Of a stretch of DNA of 64,000 bases, positions 61,901-64,000 are shown in pieces. The stretch covers positions 7,981,126-8,045,125 of the forward strand of contig CM021315.1 of NCBI GenBank assembly GCA_010645155.1, given 5' to 3'. This DNA is from Tigriopus japonicus (Eukaryota; Arthropoda; Copepoda; Harpacticoida; Harpacticidae). Positions within the stretch are counted from its first letter, which is position 1. Each line of letters begins with the position of its first letter. A model generated the notes under the pieces. That model did no database searches, was not told the origin of the DNA, and was given only the letters and a program-made list of their open reading frames with translations. The position numbers and the translations under genes were made by a program.

Positions 61901-64000
61901 TCCCACTTCGTGGACCTTGACATATTGGCAAGCCAATATGATTTTAAGATGACGTGCTCTTCTTTCGGTGCTGTCCGCTTTTCTTTGAAACTCGTTCAAG
62001 TTTTACTTTGAATGAGTGAAATGTGATCCCAAGGAGGATGTGGGTATTCATTTTTGACGCATATTCTAGGTTGGACCAAATTCTGGGGCGCCAAGGTTCC
62101 AAGGCTAAGGATGTTTATGACTCCAAACAAAGCTTGGCATCCAGGATAGTCAAAACCGAGAGACAGGTAAGTAATTTCCGTCCATTATACGCATAACAGA
62201 AGTCTCATGCTTGAGACAATGCCGTCTACTTTCTCTCTCAATGACCAATCTTGACCTCGACACCTTATTTTAGGTGGACGATATCGAGGAGAAATTGGAA
62301 CGTCTTATTACAATGTATGAGGAGGATCGCAAACGGTTCCAAACCTTATCTTATTCCTCGCCTCAATGCCCTCCTTGTACTCCAATGGCCACATCTCCCT
62401 CACCTCCCTACAATCCCTATCAACCTCACCTGCCCATCAATCAACAGGTAAGACCTTGACGTGCACTTCCTATTCCTCCTTCGACACAAACGTAAATTGA
62501 TGGTTTCTCCCGACTTTTACACCTTCTAAACGACTGTTGTAAACGTTGTAGATGTCTTTGAGCGGGTCAACTGCCATGACGGTAGCGCCCTCTTCCGCTC
62601 TCACTAAACCTCGTCCAATTCTTGTGGACCCAACACTGGTAGGAGGAAGTGACCCACCCTCACCCTCGGTTCCGGCCGTCACAAATGCTTCCAGTTTCCA
62701 CTACACTTCCTCCCTTAAGCATCATTTTCCGGCCAAGAAACCAATGATAAAGAAGCGGGTGACTCTGAGGTAAGTAGTCCCTTGGGCCTGGTTGATTGAT
62801 TGTGCCGCCCCCATCACTCCCTTTTTTGATACATCCGTCGGCAAAGGCTTCACATTCATGACATGTTGTGAACGAACATGGAGATCCATTTATGCCGCTG
62901 AAGGTTATTCATGCCGTTTCAGCCCTCCATGTTCCTTGTACCCTTTTTGGAAACCTCCCAATAAGCCTGATTACCTCAGAGAGACCTTTCCATTTTTGTC
63001 TTGAGGAGAACACTGCTCAAGCACGATCCTGGCCACGATTTGTAAACCCTCCCAAAATACAATGTCAAGTGTCCCCCCATTCACTCCCGACAACAAATAA
63101 AGCACACCTAGTGAATATGATTCTTTTAAATCGATAGTATACAAAGTCCTCACCTATTTAGCTCTTGCACAATCAACGCCAGCACCTCAACCACAGCTGA
63201 CGAGGCCAGTTCCTCCCGATCCTTTCCTCCGACCCATTCAGGTGTGGGTGGATCAAGCCATCCTACTGCTGGCAGTAGGACAGCTGATGAGGCCCAAAGT
63301 TCATCGAGTGGAGGCTCAACATTGGCCACTACTGTCACTACTGAGCACGAACTCTCCGCCGAGAAACCCTACAGGTCAAGCTCCGTTTGCACCACTCACC
63401 TCTAACCTAAAACTGATCCAATCACCAGTTGCTGCTTCATCAACGACACCTACTAACTGCCCTGTATGGCAATGATTTTTCCGTCTCTACGAGTGCCTTC
63501 CGTTTTGTCGCCTGAATTGGGCCTCTAGAATGTAGTCGACCTCTATTGCACTTTCCACACTGCATGAATTCTTTCTGACCTAATCCTGACGGCCTTATGA
63601 TATTTTTTCCATGTATATTGTACGTTTTTCGCCGACTTGATCCGTTACAACAGATTTTTAAATCCTGCCATTGCTTGATTTTTTCATCGATACACTTCAT
63701 CATTTCATATAGTAAATAAGGAGATTGAGACCAAGGTCTTTCCTTTGTAAATTATGCTAATGTTCGATCGATTCCATAAGATCTTAGAGTTCAAAAAGCG
63801 ACGTGAACTTCTACGCCATACCATAAATCACCATCGAACAATATTGTGGCCCTTGACATTGAATTTGAAGTTCTGTTTTCAGCTCCATCCCCACTGAATA
63901 CATGCAAAGGCACCAACCCATTGAGGAGCACGACTCTCAAGCTTCATCTTTATCTTCAATGATACCTCCAAGTGTTCGAATTGAAGGTTGTACTCCGCCC
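1538..64000 (+). CDS. KCNQ: KCNQ-family (Kv7) voltage-gated potassium channel, multi-exon gene, 3' end outside the window
   Basis: The gene encodes a six-transmembrane, tetrameric, plasma-membrane K+ channel subunit. Coding segments, with phases checked at each junction, are 1538?-1979, 47083-47286, 48315-48455, 48643-48725, 49627-49799, 50832-50957, 51130-51240, 52065-52249, (optional 52709-52876), 53884-54057, 56602-56697, 58356-58552, 59076-59321, 60310-60380, one of three (60440-60567, 60737-60864, 61276-61403), 62070-62166, 62274-62447, 62552-62769, 63162-63374 and 63883 onward. Visible family marks are 'YNFLERPTG' before S1, the S4 run '[19 protein letters not shown]', the filter 'TVGYGD', '[18 protein letters not shown]' at the S6 gate, '[11 protein letters not shown]' in helix A, '[15 protein letters not shown]' in helix B and '[16 protein letters not shown]' in helix C. 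S2-S3 ('[13 protein letters not shown]'), S5 ('[15 protein letters not shown]') and post-S6 ('RCYAA...TWKIH') read closest to KCNQ1 from memory. The 126-nt and 111-nt exons have the sizes I recall for the corresponding vertebrate KCNQ exons. No frameshift or stop was seen. Confidence 0.96.
2740..3254. mobile_element. hAT-like non-autonomous element (MITE), copy 1
   Basis: A 515-bp element with inverted ends: CAGGGGTGCAGATTTCAGGC on the left, and TAGGGGTGCACATTTCTGGC as the complement of the right end. It is flanked by TTCATCAC (2732-2739) and TTCATAAC (3255-3262), an 8-bp duplication with one mismatch, as made by hAT transposases. The inside is AT-rich with many 'ATTTGCCATTT' units and no transposase. 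A second copy in the opposite orientation is at 55787-56283. Confidence 0.8.
3263..4137. other. Intronic, nothing recognised
   Basis: AT-rich up to about 3900. The last 200 bp are less AT-rich and would be the 5' flank of the candidate first exon at 4138. I see no clear TATA box there. Confidence 0.4.
4138..4211 (+). CDS. KCNQ: Candidate alternative first coding exon of KCNQ
   Basis: A 74-nt segment starts at two adjacent ATGs (4138, 4141). An in-frame TGA lies four codons upstream, and the segment ends at a strong donor, AA|GTAAGTAAG, at 4212. It encodes [13 protein letters not shown] followed by [11 protein letters not shown]. It exits in phase 2, the phase required to splice to the exon at 47083 (AA+C gives Asn). 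This is inferred from the start context, donor and phase. There is no homology support, and a one-in-three phase match could be chance. Confidence 0.4.
4212..7407. other. Intronic, no supported gene
   Basis: There are several short open frames but none has a convincing start, splice pair or homology. An AAC/AAT-rich simple repeat is at about 6230-6257. A TATAAA occurs at 5152 without a supported transcript. Confidence 0.4.
7408..8708. mobile_element. Large foldback element with a SINE inserted in its right arm
   Basis: The two halves are inverted copies over several blocks. 7425-7475 pairs with about 8636-8690 (both carry GAAATTCCCAAACACTAT). 7497-7530 pairs with 8446-8490. 7526-7615 pairs with 8115-8200 (both carry AACGTTCCGGGTAT and AAACTCAAATTCCCAAAC). 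The right arm is interrupted by the SINE at 8204-8446. The outer limits are approximate, no target duplication is resolved, and no transposase is seen. Confidence 0.7.
8204..8446 (+). mobile_element. tRNA-derived SINE, family 1, copy A
   Basis: A Pol III-type head has box A 'TGGTTAGCTCAGT' (about 8222-8234) and box B 'GGTTCGATTC' (8256-8265), then a tRNA-unrelated body and an A-rich end (CCAAAAAAAG). It is strongly similar along its whole length to the copy at 13089-13339, including the shared body motif 'GCTGGCCGGGCGAGG'. It sits inside the right arm of the foldback element at 7408-8708, so it inserted later. Confidence 0.8.
8818..9005 (+). mobile_element. tRNA-derived SINE, family 2, copy C
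   Basis: The head resembles a long-variable-arm (Leu/Ser type) tRNA: box A-like 'AGAGTGGCCGCGCG' and box B 'GGTTCGAATCC' (from about 8890), with 'TGCTTCCCCAGACGGCG' between. It ends in CAACAAC and a poly-A run. It does not fold as an intact tRNA end to end, so it is a SINE rather than a functional tRNA gene. Its inverted partner lies 175 bp away. Confidence 0.75.
9181..9362 (-). mobile_element. tRNA-derived SINE, family 2, copy D (inverted)
   Basis: The reverse complement matches copy C (8818-9005) along its length, including box B (read as GGATTCGAACC on the + strand), 'GGGAAGCACTTACACTCGGC' and the poly-A tail (T-run at 9181-9191). The two copies face away from each other's tails and would form a long hairpin in a transcript. 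Confidence 0.75.
9363..11969. other. Intronic, no supported gene
   Basis: AT-rich with scattered short open frames. A less AT-rich patch at about 11100-11430 has an ATG-initiated frame (11353) but no strong donor or homology. Confidence 0.4.
11970..12190. mobile_element. Possible small hAT-like element
   Basis: A 221-bp segment has 13-bp inverted ends, CAGGGTTGGTTCA, of the CAGGG type seen in hAT elements. The flanking 8-mers do not match, so a target duplication is not supported. Confidence 0.4.
12550..12741. promoter_or_regulatory. Pair of palindromic CRE-type motifs
   Basis: TGACGTCA occurs at 12550-12557 and again at 12734-12741, in a relatively GC-rich patch of the intron. This octamer is the full CREB/ATF site. 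Whether it works here is unknown, and other isolated copies occur in the window (about 9081, 33265, 46747 and 49391). Confidence 0.3.
13089..13339 (+). mobile_element. tRNA-derived SINE, family 1, copy B
   Basis: Box A-like 'TGGTTGGCGCAGT' (about 13107) and box B 'GGTTCGATTC' (about 13143) are followed by the same body as copy A (8204-8446), ending CCAAAAAAAAG. It stands alone, which helps define the SINE ends against copy A. Confidence 0.8.
13546..13684. repeat. Short inverted-repeat element, family X, second copy
   Basis: CCAATTTTCAGCTCAATCGA at the left is repeated in inverted form at the right end (about 139 bp overall). The right part matches the left part of the element at 955-1166. 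Confidence 0.5.
13818..13950. repeat. Inverted-repeat MITE-like sequence, family Y, copy 1
   Basis: AATACACACTAGGTC near the left end is perfectly inverted as GACCTAGTGTGTATT near the right, and the outer ends read CAGGA...TCCTG. The whole unit is recognisably similar to 42439-42560, including 'TAGTACA' and 'GCTGCA/ACTGCA' blocks. No target duplication was found. Confidence 0.5.
13951..15190. other. Intronic, no supported gene
   Basis: AT-rich. Open frames on both strands around 14790-15270 are low in complexity and overlap each other, so I do not call them genes. Confidence 0.4.
15193..16800 (-). mobile_element. Tc1/mariner-superfamily element with IR/DR ends
   Basis: A 1608-bp element is flanked by TA on both sides (15191-15192 and 16801-16802). 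The ends are inverted: CAGTCAGGAGCAAAAGTATT on both, 26 bp with one mismatch. Each end also carries a second internal copy of the motif, at 15386-15405 and 16623-16641, 193 bp and about 159 bp in from the edge. This is the IR/DR arrangement known from Tc1-like elements such as Sleeping Beauty and Minos. The enclosed transposase reads on the minus strand. Confidence 0.95.
15412..16434 (-). pseudogene. Tc1-like transposase, interrupted by one in-frame amber codon
   Basis: A 340-codon frame starts at the ATG at 16434 ([14 protein letters not shown]; an upstream in-frame ATG is at 16455). The N-terminal part is the paired-like helix-turn-helix region ('[20 protein letters not shown]'), then 'RSGRPRK', then a second HTH. 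The catalytic core has '[13 protein letters not shown]', 'FQHDNDPKH' and '[15 protein letters not shown]', with exactly 34 residues between the second Asp and the Glu (DD34E). The only break is a TAG at 15997-15999, just before the first catalytic motif, at a position usually Trp (TGG to TAG is one change). No frameshift was seen. The element is therefore probably recent but not autonomous as it stands. Confidence 0.92.
16803..22974. other. Intronic, no supported gene
   Basis: A 6 kb stretch with scattered ORFs but no family match. The best coding-like pieces are 20277-20588 (+), ending at a GTGAGT donor in phase 0, and 21668-21883 (+). The latter has an ATG with an in-frame stop upstream and a GTGAGT donor in phase 2. 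Neither has homology support. Confidence 0.35.
22975..23790. repeat. Degenerate repeat rich in GACGAATAAA / GACAAATAAAG units
   Basis: The motif and close variants recur many times on the + strand, and the region ends with an inverted form (CTTTATTTGTCTGAAGATCCTG). The composition resembles the interior of the hAT-like elements here. The possible end pair (CTGGAAGGGTTGACGAATAAA against the complement of the right end) is too diverged, and no target duplication supports it. Confidence 0.4.
23791..26028. other. Intronic, no supported gene
   Basis: AT-rich. A short (TTTC)n microsatellite is at about 25415-25433. Isolated hAT-type end motifs (CCAACCCTG at about 24275 and 24437) lack partners. 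Confidence 0.4.
26038..27164. mobile_element. Long-TIR foldback element
   Basis: A 1127-bp element has terminal inverted repeats of about 230 bp (26038 to about 26268, and about 26937 to 27164). They start AGAGCTCTATATTAG and carry 'ATCATATCCAACGCCATCTA' in each arm, and differ by a few changes. GTCTCTACT flanks both sides (26029-26037 and 27165-27173), a 9-bp direct repeat that suggests a Mutator-type target duplication, although the palindromic end leaves the exact boundary open by 1-3 bp. The interior holds a CT-rich tract at 26644-26700 and no transposase. Confidence 0.8.
26644..26700. repeat. CT-rich simple repeat
   Basis: A run of CTCTCTCT and CTCGCTCG units lies inside the foldback element at 26038-27164. 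Confidence 0.8.
27208..27658 (-). CDS. Candidate small secreted protein gene, antisense in the KCNQ intron
   Basis: Two coding-like segments lie on the minus strand. The first starts at the ATG at 27658 ([17 protein letters not shown]), a short hydrophobic leader like a signal peptide, then '[14 protein letters not shown]'. An acceptor (TTACTCTTCAG) sits just upstream at 27665, as for a 5'UTR intron. The second runs from about 27485 down to a TGA at 27208: '[18 protein letters not shown]', '[16 protein letters not shown]', an Asn/Gly stretch, ending 'GLPKRR'. They are in different frames. A GC-AG intron (AG|GCAAGA at 27564, acceptor GCTTACGTTTTCAG ending 27486, 79 nt) would join them in phase 1. 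Otherwise it is a frameshifted pseudogene. I recognise no family. Confidence 0.4.
27674..30602. other. Intronic, no confidently supported gene
   Basis: The most coding-like piece is a minus-strand frame at 29613-29981 (122 residues, ATG with an in-frame TGA upstream, few AT-rich codons). It has no recognisable domain, and an internal GTAAGG could be a donor. I keep it as an unproven exon candidate. Confidence 0.3.
30613..31352. mobile_element. Recent foldback (Mutator-like) MITE with perfect 82-bp TIRs
   Basis: A 740-bp element. The left 82 bp (30613-30694) and the right 82 bp (31271-31352) are exact inverted copies, starting TCTCACTTATAAACGACAC. GCAAAGACAC flanks both sides exactly (30603-30612 and 31353-31362), a 10-bp target duplication. 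The long TIR with a 9-10 bp duplication fits Mutator-like elements (family knowledge). The 576-bp interior has no transposase. Zero TIR mismatches imply a young insertion. Confidence 0.88.
31363..33142. other. Intronic, nothing recognised
   Basis: AT-rich sequence with a poly-A run at about 32188. No exon, RNA gene or element ends were identified. Confidence 0.45.
33151..35454. mobile_element. 2.3 kb hAT-like element without transposase
   Basis: The ends are inverted: CAGGGTTTGTCGGGGGGACA on the left and CAGGGTTGGTCGGGGGGATA as the complement of the right. The flanks are AACCTTGG (33143-33150) and AATCTTGG (35455-35462), an 8-bp duplication with one difference. Subterminal repeats of the type TTATCCCGTTTGTCCC occur several times near the right end (about 35310-35400) and in inverted form near the left (AAACGGGATTAACGGGATAAA). 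The interior is AT-rich and encodes no recognisable hAT transposase. Confidence 0.82.
35463..37346. other. Intronic, no supported gene
   Basis: Two short minus-strand frames at 36659-36972 are relatively GC-rich but unrecognised. Nothing else stands out. Confidence 0.4.
37347..37699. mobile_element. Possible hAT-like MITE
   Basis: A 353-bp segment has inverted ends TAGGGATGTGACCGGATCC / TAGGGATCGATCGGATC (complement of the right end). The flanking 8-mers match at only 4 of 8 positions, so an intact target duplication is not shown. Confidence 0.4.
37700..39353. other. Intronic, nothing recognised
   Basis: AT-rich. A GTT/GTC-rich simple stretch is at about 39127-39165. Confidence 0.4.
39354..40631. 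repeat. Tandem duplication of a 277-bp unit, second copy split by an insertion
   Basis: Unit 1 is 39354-39630. Unit 2 starts at 39631 with the same AAAAGAGCC, runs to 39779, is interrupted by the element at 39780-40495, and resumes at 40504 ('GCCTTTTGAAAAGCAGATTT') to about 40631. The copies differ by scattered substitutions, so the duplication predates the insertion. Confidence 0.85.
39780..40495. mobile_element. hAT-like non-autonomous element nested in the tandem repeat
   Basis: A 716-bp insertion. The ends are TAGTGATG...CATCACTA. GTATTTGA flanks it exactly on both sides (39772-39779 and 40496-40503), a perfect 8-bp hAT-type target duplication. Comparison with the uninterrupted unit 1 (GGTATTTGAGCC) gives the empty site directly. 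No transposase is seen inside. Confidence 0.9.
40639..40790. mobile_element. Possible short relative of the 39780-40495 element
   Basis: A 152-bp segment begins TAGTGATGGG, the same ten bases as the inverted right end of the 39780-40495 element, and ends CCATCAGTA. The flanks GTTTCAAG and GTTACAAT agree at 6 of 8 positions. Confidence 0.4.
41085..41182. repeat. Short palindromic foldback (about 98 bp)
   Basis: AGGCTAGTTTTTTAGACGCA at the left and its near-complement at the right (TTTTGCTTCTAAAAACTAGC) form an imperfect hairpin with 'ATCTCAAGATC' inner arms. Confidence 0.65.
41459..41587. repeat. Minisatellite, three copies of a 43-bp unit
   Basis: Three head-to-tail copies at 41459-41501, 41502-41544 and 41545-41587, each starting GTGTCTTTTGCAATTG and ending GGGCCAACTAA. 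They are identical as far as I can read. Confidence 0.95.
41683..41974. mobile_element. Foldback MITE with about 110-bp TIRs at a TA site
   Basis: The left arm, starting ATAGCTGAGTTTA, is inverted at the right end (TAAACTCAGCTAT), and similarity continues inward about 110 bp per arm ('GACAACTTGAGTTGT', 'ACCACACGCC'). TA lies at both edges, compatible with a Tc1/mariner-type target. There is no coding potential. Confidence 0.75.
42439..42570. repeat. Inverted-repeat MITE-like sequence, family Y, copy 2
   Basis: Similar over about 120 bp to 13818-13950, with imperfect inverted ends (AAATACCACTTACGGCCT against the complement of AGGCCTTACGCTGTATTT). It is more decayed than copy 1. Confidence 0.45.
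42571..43304. other. Intronic, one unexplained open frame
   Basis: A minus-strand frame of 124 residues runs from 43357 to 42983. It contains hydrophobic stretches (e.g. '[18 protein letters not shown]') and a GTAAGT just before its stop. No family is recognised and its 5' end lies inside the hAT-like element at 43313, so I do not call a gene. Confidence 0.3.
43313..44117. mobile_element. hAT-like MITE with exact 8-bp duplication
   Basis: An 805-bp element. The inverted ends are TAGAGCCTGGGAAAAAA on the left and TAGGGCTAGGGAAAAAA as the complement of the right. CTGATCAC flanks both sides exactly (43305-43312 and 44118-44125). The interior is poor in G/C, with many 'AAAAATGTTGAAA' units and no transposase. 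Confidence 0.85.
44126..47082. other. Intronic, no supported gene
   Basis: The first 600 bp continue the A-rich 'AAAAAGTC' style. A CT microsatellite is at about 45880-45895. A less AT-rich patch follows at 45840-46480, which could hold a proximal promoter or 5'UTR for a short KCNQ isoform, but I see no specific element. Confidence 0.4.
47083..47286 (+). CDS. KCNQ: KCNQ exon: pre-S1 cytoplasmic segment up to the S1 boundary
   Basis: The acceptor is CTTTGCAG and the donor GT|GTAAGT; the exon enters and leaves in phase 2. It contains '[10 protein letters not shown]', '[20 protein letters not shown]' and 'TYHVLV', the conserved block before S1 in all Kv7 channels. The internal Met of MSLLGK (codon at 47152) could start a shorter protein. 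Upstream of the acceptor the same frame stays open back to about 46931, so a retained-intron start (ATG at 46946) cannot be excluded. Confidence 0.95.
48315..48455 (+). CDS. KCNQ: KCNQ exon: S1 and S2
   Basis: The acceptor is CCATTTCAG and the donor AG|GTACGT; phase 2 on both sides. S1 is '[16 protein letters not shown]'. The S1-S2 loop is acidic ([11 protein letters not shown]). S2 is '[19 protein letters not shown]', which has the conserved S2 glutamate of the voltage-sensor charge-transfer centre (the E of FGLEF). Confidence 0.96.
48643..48725 (+). CDS. KCNQ: KCNQ exon: S2-S3 linker and start of S3
   Basis: The acceptor is CCTTTTTAG and the donor TAG|GTGAGC; it enters in phase 2 and leaves in phase 1. 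It encodes (R)[19 protein letters not shown] then VRSPFCII. This matches the Kv7 S2-S3 linker, which contributes to PIP2 and calmodulin contacts in the family. The 'GCRS' spelling is KCNQ1-like. Confidence 0.95.
49018..49378 (-). pseudogene. Decayed reverse-transcriptase fragment
   Basis: Minus-strand frames in the intron between the S3-start and S4 exons contain '[11 protein letters not shown]' and, 31 residues on, '[10 protein letters not shown]'. These resemble the RT 'vDLKDAYf..' and 'lPFGLs.APr' motifs with the usual spacing between them. The upstream part is in another frame and no other retroelement domain is found. It is a short, broken remnant, and the class (DIRS- or LTR-type) cannot be settled. 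Confidence 0.35.
49627..49799 (+). CDS. KCNQ: KCNQ exon: S3, S4 voltage sensor and S4-S5 linker
   Basis: The acceptor is TCTTGCAG and the donor CAA|GTGAGT; it enters in phase 1 and leaves in phase 0. S3 is '[14 protein letters not shown]', carrying the conserved Asp formed across the junction. The S3-S4 loop is '[11 protein letters not shown]'. S4 is '[17 protein letters not shown]', with arginines spaced every third residue and the Kv7-typical Gln replacing one of them. The S4-S5 linker is '[16 protein letters not shown]'. Confidence 0.97.
50832..50957 (+). CDS. KCNQ: KCNQ exon: S5 and pore-helix start
   Basis: The acceptor is CCCTTTTAG and the donor GTG|GTAAGT; phase 0 on both sides, 126 nt. 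It encodes '[20 protein letters not shown]' (S5), the turret '[11 protein letters not shown]' and the pore helix 'ADSLWWGV'. The S5 residue before YIG is Ile. KCNQ2-5 have Trp there (the retigabine site) and KCNQ1 has Leu, so the S5 is KCNQ1-like. Confidence 0.97.
51130..51240 (+). CDS. KCNQ: KCNQ exon: selectivity filter and S6
   Basis: The acceptor is TTCTTTCAG and the donor GCT|GTAAGT; phase 0 on both sides, 111 nt. It encodes '[20 protein letters not shown]' and the S6 run '[17 protein letters not shown]'. The K+ filter TVGYGD is intact. The residue just before it is Cys (codon 51139-51141) where vertebrate Kv7 channels have Thr (TTIGYGD). The inner gate 'FFALPA' is conserved. Confidence 0.97.
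52065..52249 (+). CDS. KCNQ: KCNQ exon: end of S6 and helix A (calmodulin-binding IQ region)
   Basis: The acceptor is CACTTTCCAG and the donor CC|GTAAGT; it enters in phase 0 and leaves in phase 2. It begins '[20 protein letters not shown]' and continues with the helix A sequence '[17 protein letters not shown]', an IQ-like calmodulin site, then '[15 protein letters not shown]'. The 'RCYAA...TWKI' pattern is that of KCNQ1. Confidence 0.96.
52709..52876 (+). CDS. KCNQ: Candidate optional (cassette) KCNQ exon in the helix A-B linker
   Basis: A 168-nt open stretch has AG at 52707-52708 and a donor CAA|GTAAAG at 52877. It enters and leaves in phase 2, so it can be included or skipped without changing the frame between 52249 and 53884. 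It encodes a basic, Ser-rich linker ('[17 protein letters not shown]', then '[16 protein letters not shown]'), like the neighbouring accepted linker exons. The acceptor pyrimidine tract is weak and there is no homology support. Confidence 0.45.
53884..54057 (+). CDS. KCNQ: KCNQ exon: linker after helix A
   Basis: A strong polypyrimidine acceptor (CTCATTTGTACAG) precedes it and the donor is TC|GTAAGT; phase 2 on both sides. It encodes (P)[18 protein letters not shown], a basic region, then a Ser/Thr/Asn-rich tail ending 'SISPSSS'. It lies in the poorly conserved helix A-B linker of Kv7 channels, which usually carries phosphorylation sites. Confidence 0.88.
54058..55778 (+). other. KCNQ: KCNQ intron, no gene seen
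   Basis: AT-rich. An open frame at 54972-55265 (97 residues) lacks domain or splice support. Confidence 0.45.
55787..56283. mobile_element. hAT-like non-autonomous element (MITE), copy 2
   Basis: A 497-bp element, similar along its length to 2740-3254 but in the opposite orientation. The left end is TAGGGGTGCAGATTTGCGCA and the complement of the right end is TAGGGGAGCAGATTTCAGGC. The flanks are CCCAATAC (55779-55786) and CCCATTAC (56284-56291), 7 of 8 matching. It lies in the intron before the exon at 56602. Confidence 0.8.
56602..56697 (+). CDS. KCNQ: KCNQ exon: short linker exon
   Basis: The acceptor is CCTTTTTCATCAG and the donor AG|GTAACA; phase 2 on both sides, 96 nt. It encodes '[19 protein letters not shown]' then '[12 protein letters not shown]'. 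'RRFSL' has the form of a basophilic kinase site (R-R-x-S), which is inference. As a phase 2-2 exon it could be skipped in frame. Confidence 0.82.
56698..58355 (+). other. KCNQ: KCNQ intron, nothing recognised
   Basis: Ordinary AT-rich intronic sequence. No exon candidates with matched phase were found. Confidence 0.45.
58356..58552 (+). CDS. KCNQ: KCNQ exon: linker, Ser/Arg/Asn-rich
   Basis: The acceptor is TGTTGTTCCAG and the donor G|GTGAGC; it enters in phase 2 and leaves in phase 1. It encodes '[20 protein letters not shown]' and a polar tail ending 'KFGRNKSSD'. No domain is recognised. Phase continuity with both neighbours is the main evidence. Confidence 0.85.
58678..58706. repeat. (ATTC)n microsatellite
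   Basis: A short run of ATTC units in the KCNQ intron. Related CAAT/ATTC-rich sequence recurs at 59337-59382. Confidence 0.7.
59076..59321 (+). CDS. KCNQ: KCNQ exon: linker before the helix B region, with two usable donors
   Basis: The acceptor is GTGTTGTCCAG; it enters in phase 1. It encodes '[20 protein letters not shown]', more Ser/Arg, '[15 protein letters not shown]' and a basic-then-acidic end '[15 protein letters not shown]'. The long form ends at 59321 (G|GTTAGT, phase 1). A second donor, C|GTAAGA, at 59280 is also phase 1. It would drop 14 residues (the basic/acidic end) and still join 60310 in frame. Confidence 0.87.
59322..60309 (+). other. KCNQ: KCNQ intron, nothing recognised
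   Basis: It starts with the CAATCAAT-rich patch, then AT-rich sequence. It precedes the constant exon of the alternative cassette. Confidence 0.45.
60310..60380 (+). CDS. KCNQ: KCNQ exon: constant segment leading into helix B
   Basis: The acceptor is TTTTGCTTTCAG and the donor AAG|GTAAAA; it enters in phase 1 and leaves in phase 0. It encodes '[20 protein letters not shown]' then IRK, matching the conserved Kv7 block before helix B (in KCNQ1, 'LREHHRATIKVIRR'). It is the common upstream partner for the three alternative exons that follow, with a 59-nt intron to the first of them. Confidence 0.94.
60440..60567 (+). CDS. KCNQ: KCNQ alternative helix B/C exon, version 1 of 3
   Basis: The acceptor is TTTCAATAG and the donor AG|GTTGAT; it enters in phase 0 and leaves in phase 2, exactly 128 nt. 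It encodes '[14 protein letters not shown]' followed by '[20 protein letters not shown]' and 'CKVKFLQNR'. Helix B carries the second calmodulin-binding segment in Kv7 channels, and the end of the exon starts the helix C coiled coil. It shares the PYDVKDV and YSAGH core with the next two exons but differs at the start and in the coiled-coil part. Confidence 0.93.
60737..60864 (+). CDS. KCNQ: KCNQ alternative helix B/C exon, version 2 of 3
   Basis: The acceptor is CACTCATTATAG and the donor AG|GTTTGA; it enters in phase 0 and leaves in phase 2, 128 nt. It encodes '[14 protein letters not shown]' then '[20 protein letters not shown]' and 'LKVRQMQMR'. It lies 169 nt after version 1. It is the most divergent of the three at its N-terminal end (Met-rich) and in the helix C start. 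Confidence 0.93.
61276..61403 (+). CDS. KCNQ: KCNQ alternative helix B/C exon, version 3 of 3
   Basis: The acceptor is CCCTCACCAG and the donor AG|GTGACA; it enters in phase 0 and leaves in phase 2, 128 nt. It encodes '[14 protein letters not shown]' then '[20 protein letters not shown]' and 'SKVRGLQQR'. It lies 411 nt after version 2. This version is closest to the vertebrate Kv7 consensus (R-R-K-F-K-E-A-L before KPYDV), although it has Ser in place of the usual Gln in 'IEQYSAGH'. Confidence 0.94.
62070..62166 (+). CDS. KCNQ: KCNQ exon: helix C to helix D connection
   Basis: The acceptor is ATATTCTAG and the donor CAG|GTAAGT; it enters in phase 2 (all three alternative exons supply AG, giving Arg) and leaves in phase 0. 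It encodes '[20 protein letters not shown]' then '[12 protein letters not shown]', which reads like the arthropod form of the Kv7 assembly domain. Confidence 0.95.
62274..62447 (+). CDS. KCNQ: KCNQ exon: helix D coiled coil (tetramerisation) and Pro-rich tail
   Basis: The acceptor is CTTATTTTAG and the donor CAG|GTAAGA; phase 0 on both sides. The heptad-like helix '[20 protein letters not shown]' matches Kv7 helix D, which assembles subunits as a coiled coil. A Pro/Ser-rich stretch follows ('[20 protein letters not shown]'). Confidence 0.94.
62552..62769 (+). CDS. KCNQ: KCNQ exon: C-terminal Ser/Pro-rich tail
   Basis: The acceptor is AACGTTGTAG and the donor AG|GTAAGT; it enters in phase 0 and leaves in phase 2. 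It encodes '[20 protein letters not shown]' through '[10 protein letters not shown]'. It is of low conservation, and membership rests on phase continuity and position. Confidence 0.86.
63162..63374 (+). CDS. KCNQ: KCNQ exon: Ser/Thr-rich tail
   Basis: The acceptor is CACCTATTTAG and the donor ACAG|GTCAAG; phase 2 on both sides. The frame fixed by the previous exon reads '[20 protein letters not shown]', then '[10 protein letters not shown]' and later '[19 protein letters not shown]'. If the donor at 63375 is not used, the frame continues 24 nt to a TAA at 63399-63401 and ends '..SSVCTTHL', a possible short C-terminal isoform. Other open frames in the same bases do not fit the incoming phase. 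Confidence 0.82.
63883..64000 (+). CDS. KCNQ: KCNQ exon: C-terminal tail, truncated by the window edge
   Basis: The acceptor is GTTCTGTTTTCAG; it enters in phase 2 and stays open to the last base. It encodes '[20 protein letters not shown]' then '[19 protein letters not shown]'. The end of the protein lies beyond the window. Confidence 0.8.

Noticed and set aside
63242..63475. Longer open frame through the last complete KCNQ exon in a different reading frame
   Set aside because: The incoming splice phase from 62769 selects the Ser/Thr-rich frame, and that frame alone joins the exon at 63883 in phase.
1..64000. CRISPR arrays, operons, phage or bacterial features
   Set aside because: None seen; the window is intron-rich animal DNA.
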